Source: Paenibacillus sp. FSL H7-0331 (GTDB taxonomy: Bacteria; Bacillota; Bacilli; Paenibacillales; NBRC-103111). From it: a stretch of 57,682 nucleotides of DNA. The notes under the pieces were generated by a model that did no database searches, was not told where the DNA came from, and saw nothing but the letters and a program-made list of their open reading frames with translations. The stretch covers positions 1 through 57,682 of the forward strand of contig NZ_MRTH01000047.1 in the NCBI RefSeq assembly GCF_001956045.1, written 5' to 3'. Made by a program: the position numbers and the translations under genes. Shown here one piece after another: positions 53,455 through 57,682 of this stretch (position 1 is its first letter; each line of letters opens with the position of its first letter).

Positions 53455-53483
53455 CAAAAAACACCTGCTTTGGCAACAGGTGC
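53455..53483 (-). terminator. Terminator between the small unknown genes and the Septu-like pair
   Basis: On the minus strand CACCTG faces CAGGTG around a short loop, followed by six or more T. The defence pair therefore needs its own promoter. TTGAAC-17-CATATG just downstream on the minus strand (about 53419-53447) is a weak candidate. Confidence 0.85.
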
Positions 53484-53518
53484 TATTCGATCCAAATCTT
53501 AATTACTAATGTTACCCG

Positions 53519-53857
53519 TTATTTGACAACCTCTGTTTTAAATACGTTATCCAGCTTGCCTTCGAGTCTTTTCTTTAAAGGAATTTTGATATCTCTGCCC
53601 AGTTCCTTGAAGAAGGTGTCCACGTCACAGTTAACATTTTCCAGTGTCACTTTTAAAGAGCCGTCCGCAACAATGCTCTGATTTCCTTCGACGGGTACGA
53701 CAGCATCAACCGCATATTTCTTGGTTAACGTATTGATATACCGCGCAAAAATTTCAAGCAATTCATCGTTGGTAAAATTTTCGATGGCTACTTTTCCTTT
53801 AATAGTGAAATTCAACTTGATCAGCACTCTCGGTGTTCCCCTTTTCTTGATAACCAT
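53519..53857 (-). CDS. Small protein of unknown function
   Basis: About 112 residues from ATG 53857 (the frame extends upstream through the neighbouring gene without a start of its own). It begins MVIKKRGTPRVLIKLNFTIKGK and continues FTNDELLEIFARYINTLTKKYAVDAV, then SLKVTLENVNCDVDTFF, ending in a basic helix. I see no signal peptide, helix or known motif. It follows the gene at 53868 by ten bases, so the two are probably co-translated. Confidence 0.68.
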   Translation of the reverse strand: MVIKKRGTPRVLIKLNFTIKGKVAIENFTNDELLEIFARYINTLTKKYAVDAVVPVEGNQSIVADGSLKVTLENVNCDVDTFFKELGRDIKIPLKKRLEGKLDNVFKTEVVK

Positions 53858-53867
53858 TTTTTTACTT

Positions 53868-54152
53868 CTAATCGATAAATTCAAATAGCAGATACAATTC
53901 ATTCGAGTGATACAATTTGGCACTTTTCTCTTCATAATGAGAAGTACAGCCTTCCAGCATGAACGACCATGCACGCTTGCCCTGATTTTCAATAATGTTC
54001 AGGCTATCGTAAGAGGCCATTTCAAAACTGATCCCATTACAGGCATGTTCGCTGACTTCCTCACCATGACCGTATCGGGTGATTCTTAGTATCTTCGAGC
54101 TGTCCTTATTCGTATCGCAAAATAAAAATAAATGAGCCAAGATCCGAGACAT
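53868..54152 (-). CDS. Small protein of unknown function
   Basis: 94 residues beginning MSRILAHLFLFCDTNKDSSK, with RITRYGHGEEVSEH and RAWSFMLEGCTSHYEEKSAKLYHSNELYLLFEFID. It has three Cys and no membrane segment. AGGGG lies upstream of the ATG. It is the first gene of a two-gene unit ended by the terminator at 53455. I do not recognise it. Position next to the Septu-like pair may or may not be functional. Confidence 0.65.
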   Translation of the reverse strand: MSRILAHLFLFCDTNKDSSKILRITRYGHGEEVSEHACNGISFEMASYDSLNIIENQGKRAWSFMLEGCTSHYEEKSAKLYHSNELYLLFEFID

Positions 54153-54332
54153 TTGACCAAACCCCTATTCTTCCTGTAAAAAGCCAGCTGTTCAACGAGC
54201 TGCCCTCCGTACCACTCTAAACTATATATACATCATACCAATTTTCACCCGATTAGTATATCTGTGAGTCGATTTATGTAGAAAAAAGAATTTGTGTTTC
54301 ACTTTTGAGGAATCTGTGTAATAATTAGAACG

Positions 54333-54362
54333 TTGACTCTTATAATTTCATATTTGAATAAT
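54333..54362 (+). promoter_or_regulatory. Candidate promoter of the c-di-AMP riboswitch transcript
   Basis: TTGACT (54333-54338), 18 bases, AATAAT (54357-54362) just before the riboswitch. Confidence 0.5.
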
Positions 54363-54364
54363 AA

Positions 54365-54502
54365 TCGCTGAGTTTTCTGTATAGAAAACCGGGGGAACCA
54401 AGTAATTGGGGTGAATCGATATGCATGAGTGCATGTCGTAGGGCTAATTCTCACAGTCCGAATCCGTCAGCTAACCTCGGAAGCGAAAGTGGGAAGGATA
54501 GA
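54365..54502 (+). ncRNA. c-di-AMP riboswitch (ydaO/yuaA class)
   Basis: The conserved elements of the ydaO class appear in order: CGCTGAG, a TTTTCT/AGAAAA hairpin, ACCGGGGGAACCAAGTA, TTGGGGTGAATC, GTAGGGC, TCCGAATCCGTCAGC and TAACCTCGGAAGCGAAAG. This combination is diagnostic. It is followed by a terminator (54513) and then a small gene, so binding of c-di-AMP should turn the gene off, as in other members of the class. Confidence 0.95.
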
Positions 54503-54512
54503 TGTGTTCATT

Positions 54513-54545
54513 AACACAAGGTCTAGCCTTGTGTTTTTTCTGTTT
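54513..54545 (+). terminator. Riboswitch-controlled intrinsic terminator
   Basis: AACACAAGG (54513-54521) pairs with CCTTGTGTT (54527-54535) and is followed by a T-rich tract. It lies between the riboswitch and the 55-aa gene and is the likely expression platform. Confidence 0.9.
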
Positions 54546-54574
54546 TTCAAAATACTCGATAGGAGGATTTTACC

Positions 54575-54742
54575 ATGGTCCATAAGGAAAAACTATTTCG
54601 TATGCTGGAAGGTTTGAACGAAAACGATCAGCGCGCCGCTTACGAATTCATCCACTCCTTGGTCGAACGCCAAGAACAATGTACAGAGGAAAATTCAAGC
54701 ATTGAGCTATTTGGAAAAAATTATTTTGTAGTCCCCGACTGA
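54575..54742 (+). CDS. 55-residue protein under c-di-AMP riboswitch control
   Basis: A small gene. ATG 54575 stands behind AGGAGG. The product begins MVHKEKLFRMLEGLNENDQR, continues AAYEFIHSLVERQEQ and ends in ELFGKNYFVVPD. The first 35 residues should form two amphipathic helices like those of short DUF2281-like or antitoxin-type proteins (K-L-Y-x-M-I-x-x-L-x-x-x-D-x-x-x-A-Y-D-F-I pattern). No membrane segment or signal is present. No other gene follows within 500 bases on this strand before the YkuK-like gene, so this protein appears to be the riboswitch's main target. Function unknown. Confidence 0.8.
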   Translation: MVHKEKLFRMLEGLNENDQRAAYEFIHSLVERQEQCTEENSSIELFGKNYFVVPD

Positions 54743-55256
54743 ATCCAACTTCGATCAGCCTATGCGTTATTTTCAGACATAGTGCCTTCTGATATGCATT
54801 CCGTCAATATCCAGCATATGGCTGATTACTATTCAATCATTCCCATCATTATCTTACCCTCTATCACAGTTTTTCAAAATATTTTTTCACAAGATTTCTT
54901 GCACCCAGTACTAAATCCCCGCAACCTACACTCATATGGAGAGCCATCATACACATCGATTATTCTGATTGCACCTTGAATTTGAATATTAAACCGAGCC
55001 GACTTCTCTGCAAGCATCCACGATTTGATTTCACTCCTTACAATACAAATCGATCTGCAGCAGCTTAGACTAAATCCTGCATAACTATGGGCTCATGGGG
55101 TCACAGGTTCAAATTCTGCTGTTTCGATCATAATATATAGAGTATAGCCAAGTGATAACCGTACTTGATTACGTGAGCGGTGGTTGGATTCCGCCTTTCC
55201 TGCCAAAATAATAAGAAGAGAGGAAGAATACCGAGCCTTGGGTACAGGTGAATTTC
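54743..55256. other. 500-base region without a clear gene; possible tRNA relic
   Basis: I find no open frame with a ribosome site. Around 55060-55130 a sequence resembles the 3' half of a tRNA: an ACAGG-TTCAAAT-TCTGC T-arm with one G-T pair, preceded by GACTAAATCCTGC, which recalls the anticodon arm of tRNA-Leu. It has no complete acceptor stem. It could be a decayed tRNA or an old integration site. Confidence 0.35.
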
Positions 55257-55826
55257 ATGAACAATCAAGATGATGTGCTAACCCATGCGTTAACGTTTCG
55301 CAATACTTCGGAGCAAGGCTTAAGCCTTAAGCAAGTCCATGAGCGAATTATCGGTTTTATTCAGCTTGATCCTAAAGCAGCTTATAAATTTATTATAGGC
55401 ACCGATTGCCAGGTCCATCAAGGCTATACACAATTTATTACGGGTGTTGTAATCCAGCGTCCTGGCAATGGAGCATGGGCCTGCTACCGGCAGGTTATCA
55501 TCCCACGGGCCATTGCTTCGATCAAAGAAAAACTTTCGACCGAAACCGCATTAAGCGAGGAAATTGCTTTGTATTTTAGTGATGAAAAACGTCGGCAAAT
55601 GGAGGATATCGTTCTCCCTTTTGTATATAAAGGAGCTTCTTTCGAATCGTATATTCATATTGACGCAGGCTCGGATCACGTTAAAAATAAAACGTCTTTA
55701 TATGTAGCGGAAATGGTATTACGTGTTCAATCGTTAGGTATGGTGCCGATTATTAAACCGGATTCATATGTAGCATCAGCTTACGCCAACCGCTATTCGA
55801 AGAAAAAACATCAAATTATTATTTGA
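55257..55826 (+). CDS. ykuK: YkuK-like (DUF458) ribonuclease-H-fold protein
   Basis: About 189 residues from ATG 55257 with AGGTG seven bases upstream; a GTG at 55248 is in frame. Blocks YKFIIGTDCQVHQGYTQFITGVVIQRPGNGAW and SYIHIDAGSDHVKNKTSLYVAEMVLRVQSLGM and KPDSYVASAYANRYSKK match the YkuK family, which has an RNase H-like fold with Asp residues in GTDCQ and HIDAG. The biochemical role in Bacillus is unclear. It forms a single-gene unit after the gene-free stretch. Confidence 0.9.
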   Translation: MNNQDDVLTHALTFRNTSEQGLSLKQVHERIIGFIQLDPKAAYKFIIGTDCQVHQGYTQFITGVVIQRPGNGAWACYRQVIIPRAIASIKEKLSTETALSEEIALYFSDEKRRQMEDIVLPFVYKGASFESYIHIDAGSDHVKNKTSLYVAEMVLRVQSLGMVPIIKPDSYVASAYANRYSKKKHQIII

Positions 55827-55978
55827 CCCCTAGAATTGTTATCGTGGTACTTGCGAAGGGATCATTCTCTGTACCAGGTTTGCCGGTACAATTCCGGCAT
55901 TTCCTTGGGTGAGATTTTCAGATATGCAGGCTTCCAAGACCGACCACGGTTTTCTCAATTTTTAACTATACTTAATTT

Positions 55979-56422
55979 TTATAGCATTAAGAACCGAACC
56001 AATCCTAATATTGCAAAGCAGAGCAGAACAGTACCAGCGCTTATACCTGTTATAGCACTATTAGCGATGTTAAACTTTTTAGATAAGAATAATGAAATGA
56101 ATGCAACTCCAATGAGGAGTACCGCTAATATATACAAGCTTGGATCTTTAAAAACACTTTTTAACCAAAAAAAATGAACACCTACAACAAATGCAATCCA
56201 TGGGGCCGTATAGTCATTACGTTTAAATTTAATTAATAGAAAAGCACCTATCGCTGCTAAAAAGAATTCAATAAATACGAAATACATATAATTATGAAAC
56301 ACACCTGGTTCCGATAAAGCAGTGTGATCATGCCAATGTTTAATACTTAAGTAGATACCAACTAAAACTAAAAATACCGAAAATAGCCGAATACATCACA
56401 TAATCTCTAACATATTCCACAT
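55979..56422 (-). pseudogene. Small membrane protein gene with an in-frame TGA
   Basis: GGGAGGTGA and an ATG at 56422 start a frame that reads MWNMLEIM, then TGA (56396-56398), and then continues open as CIRLFSVFLVLVGIYLSIKHWHDHTALSEPG into MYFVFIEFFLAAIGAFLLIKF and three more hydrophobic segments, ending at 55979. The downstream 107 residues (from 56302) have no good ribosome site. The whole would be a protein of about 147 residues with four membrane helices. The single stop may be a true nonsense mutation or a sequencing error. Family unknown. Confidence 0.65.
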
Positions 56423-56447
56423 CATTCACCTCCCTCTTTCCCCTAAT

Positions 56448-56879
56448 CTATAGCTTCTTTGAAAATCGATACCCATTGATATCATATCCCTTGCTCTTGT
56501 AAAATTCATGTGCGGCAGCTCGCTCAGGTTTGATACCGCTTGTCAAAGTCATAGCATTCGCCCCACGTGCTTGTGCCCATTCCTCAGCATGAAGTATAAG
56601 CGCACCTCCAATACCCATCCCTCTATAATCAGCCCTTGTTACCAGTGAAACAACTTGAACAACACTATCATCATATTCATAATTGTTATTCAATCTAAGG
56701 CCGATCATACCAACAATTAAATTATCCATTTCGGCAATAAAAGTACCGTTCATTGGGTTTAATTCGATGGCTTTCATGCGTTTGCGCATAGATTCTGCGG
56801 ATGTTGGATAGCCAAGTTCACCCATTAATTGTGCCAATGCGTGGTTATCTGATTGTCTAGATTCTCTTATAAGAACCAT
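56448..56879 (-). CDS. GNAT-family N-acetyltransferase
   Basis: About 143 residues from ATG 56879 with GAGGAAG upstream. The acetyl-CoA-binding motif is VVQVVSLVTRADYRGMGIGGALILHAEEWAQARGANAMTLTSG, with the R-x-x-G-x-G core R-G-M-G-I-G, and the typical last strand E-F-Y-K-S-K-G-Y. The N-terminal part IRESRQSDNHALAQLMGELGYP fits the same family. It transfers acetyl to an amine of unknown nature. It is convergent to the YkuK side and next to the tRNA operon terminator. Confidence 0.93.
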   Translation of the reverse strand: MVLIRESRQSDNHALAQLMGELGYPTSAESMRKRMKAIELNPMNGTFIAEMDNLIVGMIGLRLNNNYEYDDSVVQVVSLVTRADYRGMGIGGALILHAEEWAQARGANAMTLTSGIKPERAAAHEFYKSKGYDINGYRFSKKL

Positions 56880-56935
56880 ACCTATCACTTCCTCATCACA
56901 TTTTAGTTTGCGTCAACTATTTTCATTACTATAAC

Positions 56936-56996
56936 AAAAAAGCTTCTTTGATCCTAATCTGAATGATGTATTCAGGTAAGAATCAAAGAAGCTTTT
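56936..56996 (-). terminator. Terminator of the tRNA operon
   Basis: A very long hairpin: AAAAGCTTCTTTGAT pairs with ATCAAAGAAGCTTTT, with an inner CTGAAT/ATTCAG stem, followed by T on the minus strand. It closes the seven-tRNA transcript. Confidence 0.9.
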
Positions 56997-57045
56997 AAGT
57001 TTGTCTTGCAAAAGGTTTAACCAACAACCCTTGATAATTCTCGTA

Positions 57046-57131
57046 TGCCGAAGACCAGACTTGAACTGGTACGGTAGTCACCTACCGCAGGATTTTAAGT
57101 CCTGTGCGTCTGCCGATTCCGCCACTCCGGC
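57046..57131 (-). tRNA. tRNA-Leu (TAA)
   Basis: 86 bases, acceptor GCCGGAG/CTTCGGC, anticodon TAA in ACTTAAAA, long variable arm GGTAGGTGACTACC, T-loop TTCAAGT. No CCA is encoded. Confidence 0.95.
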
Positions 57132-57145
57132 GAGTGTAATAAAAA

Positions 57146-57219
57146 TGGAGGCGCCACCCAGACTCGAACTGGGGGTAGAGCTTTTGCAGAGCTCTGCCTT
57201 ACCACTTGGCTATGGCGCC
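57146..57219 (-). tRNA. tRNA-Cys (GCA)
   Basis: Acceptor GGCGCCA/TGGCGCC, anticodon GCA in CTGCAAA, CCA encoded. Confidence 0.95.
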
Positions 57220-57231
57220 AATAATGCATTA

Positions 57232-57306
57232 TGGAGCGGAAGACGGGAATCGAACCCGCGACCCTCGCCTTGGCAAGGCGATGCTCTACCGCTGAGCCAC
57301 TTCCGC
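57232..57306 (-). tRNA. tRNA-Gly (GCC)
   Basis: Acceptor GCGGAAG/CTTCCGC, anticodon GCC in TTGCCAA, T-loop TTCGATT, CCA encoded. Confidence 0.95.
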
Positions 57307-57319
57307 ATGATTAATAATA

Positions 57320-57391
57320 CTGGGGATCTAGGATTCGAACCTAGGGATGACGGAGTCAAAGTCCGTTGCCTTACCGCTTGGCTAATCCCCA
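57320..57391 (-). tRNA. tRNA-Gln (TTG)
   Basis: Acceptor TGGGGAT/ATCCCCA, anticodon TTG in CTTTGAC, T-loop TTCGAAT. No CCA encoded. Confidence 0.93.
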
Positions 57392-57406
57392 TTACTAAAA
57401 AAATAA

Positions 57407-57483
57407 TGGGGCGATCGATGGGACTTGAACCCACGAATGCTGGAGCCACAGACCAGTGCGTTAACCCCTTCGCCACGACCGCC
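57407..57483 (-). tRNA. tRNA-His (GTG)
   Basis: Acceptor GCGGTCG/CGATCGC with an extra 5' G opposite C73, the His identity mark, anticodon GTG in TGTGGC, CCA encoded. Confidence 0.95.
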
Positions 57484-57496
57484 ACAGTTGTAAGAT

Positions 57497-57570
57497 TGGC
57501 AGGGGCAGCAGGAATTGAACCCACACCAAAGGTTTTGGAGACCTTTGTTCTACCTTTAAACTATGCCCCT
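57497..57570 (-). tRNA. tRNA-Trp (CCA)
   Basis: Acceptor AGGGGCA/TGCCCCT, anticodon CCA in CTCCAAA, CCA tail encoded. Confidence 0.95.
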
Positions 57571-57577
57571 ATAAAAA

Positions 57578-57662
57578 TGGTGGAGGATGATGGATTCGAA
57601 CCACCGAACTCAGAGAGAGCAGATTTACAGTCTGCCGTGTTTAGCCACTTCACTAATCCTCC
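57578..57662 (-). tRNA. tRNA-Tyr (GTA)
   Basis: 85 bases, acceptor GGAGGAT/ATCCTCC, anticodon GTA in CTGTAAA, long variable arm, CCA encoded. First of the seven on the minus strand within the window. Confidence 0.95.
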
Positions 57663-57682
57663 ATATTCAATTGTCAGTACAG

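Noticed and set aside
54782..54979. 65-codon frame on the plus strand after the riboswitch gene
   Set aside because: No ribosome site and composition typical of random AT-rich sequence.
1..57682. CRISPR arrays
   Set aside because: No regularly spaced short direct repeats were seen; the only strong repeats are the toxin fragment and the tandem binding module.

Overview
The window looks like a chromosomal segment of a Gram-positive, low-to-mid GC member of the Bacillota, most likely Paenibacillus or a close relative. The signs are paired LplB/YtcP-type sugar permeases with lipoprotein binding proteins and large membrane-anchored AraC regulators, very large secreted multidomain glycosidases, AGGAGG-type ribosome binding sites, a ydaO-class c-di-AMP riboswitch, and a tRNA operon in which some tRNAs lack an encoded CCA. 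The genus is inferred from gene style, not from a marker.

Region 1 (1-15833) is a type VII secretion (T7SS/ESX-type) island with a polymorphic-toxin array. An EssC-type triple ATPase, three small WXG100-like proteins, a full-length toxin with an HNH/Endo VII-type tip, two immunity-like genes (Syd-like and DUF4274), a double-FHA protein, a Ser/Thr kinase fused to a ParA/MinD-like P-loop domain, and a PP2C phosphatase lie together. Two divergent sigma-A-type promoters near 11.1 kb drive the two halves. EssA, EssB/YukC, YukD and EsaA homologues are not visible. On the left end are debris and orphan parts: a 233-bp near-copy of the toxin's middle region, a CdiA-CT-like toxin tip that overlaps its own immunity gene, a decayed IS110 element inserted in that tip, and a truncated serine recombinase.

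Region 2 (16.1-43.1 kb) is nutrient uptake. A Fur-box-controlled siderophore-binding lipoprotein comes first. Two paralogous carbohydrate modules follow, each ordered membrane AraC regulator, permease, permease, binding lipoprotein, giant secreted enzyme (1286 aa and 1841 aa). Neither module has its own ATPase. Between them sit aspartate ammonia-lyase, a Dabb protein, an AraC regulator and a phytanoyl-CoA-dioxygenase-like protein.

Region 3 (43.3-50.0 kb) holds mixed housekeeping genes: rhomboid protease, radical SAM/SPASM protein, SpoIIE-type phosphatase with an extracellular sensor, aldo/keto reductase, YbaK-type deacylase and threonine synthase.

Region 4 (50.1-54.2 kb) is a Septu-like (PtuA ATPase plus PtuB HNH) defence pair preceded by two small unknown genes. 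Region 5 (54.3-57.7 kb) has a c-di-AMP riboswitch that controls a 55-aa orphan protein, a YkuK-like protein, a membrane gene broken by one in-frame TGA, a GNAT acetyltransferase and seven tRNA genes (Tyr, Trp, His, Gln, Gly, Cys, Leu) on the minus strand.
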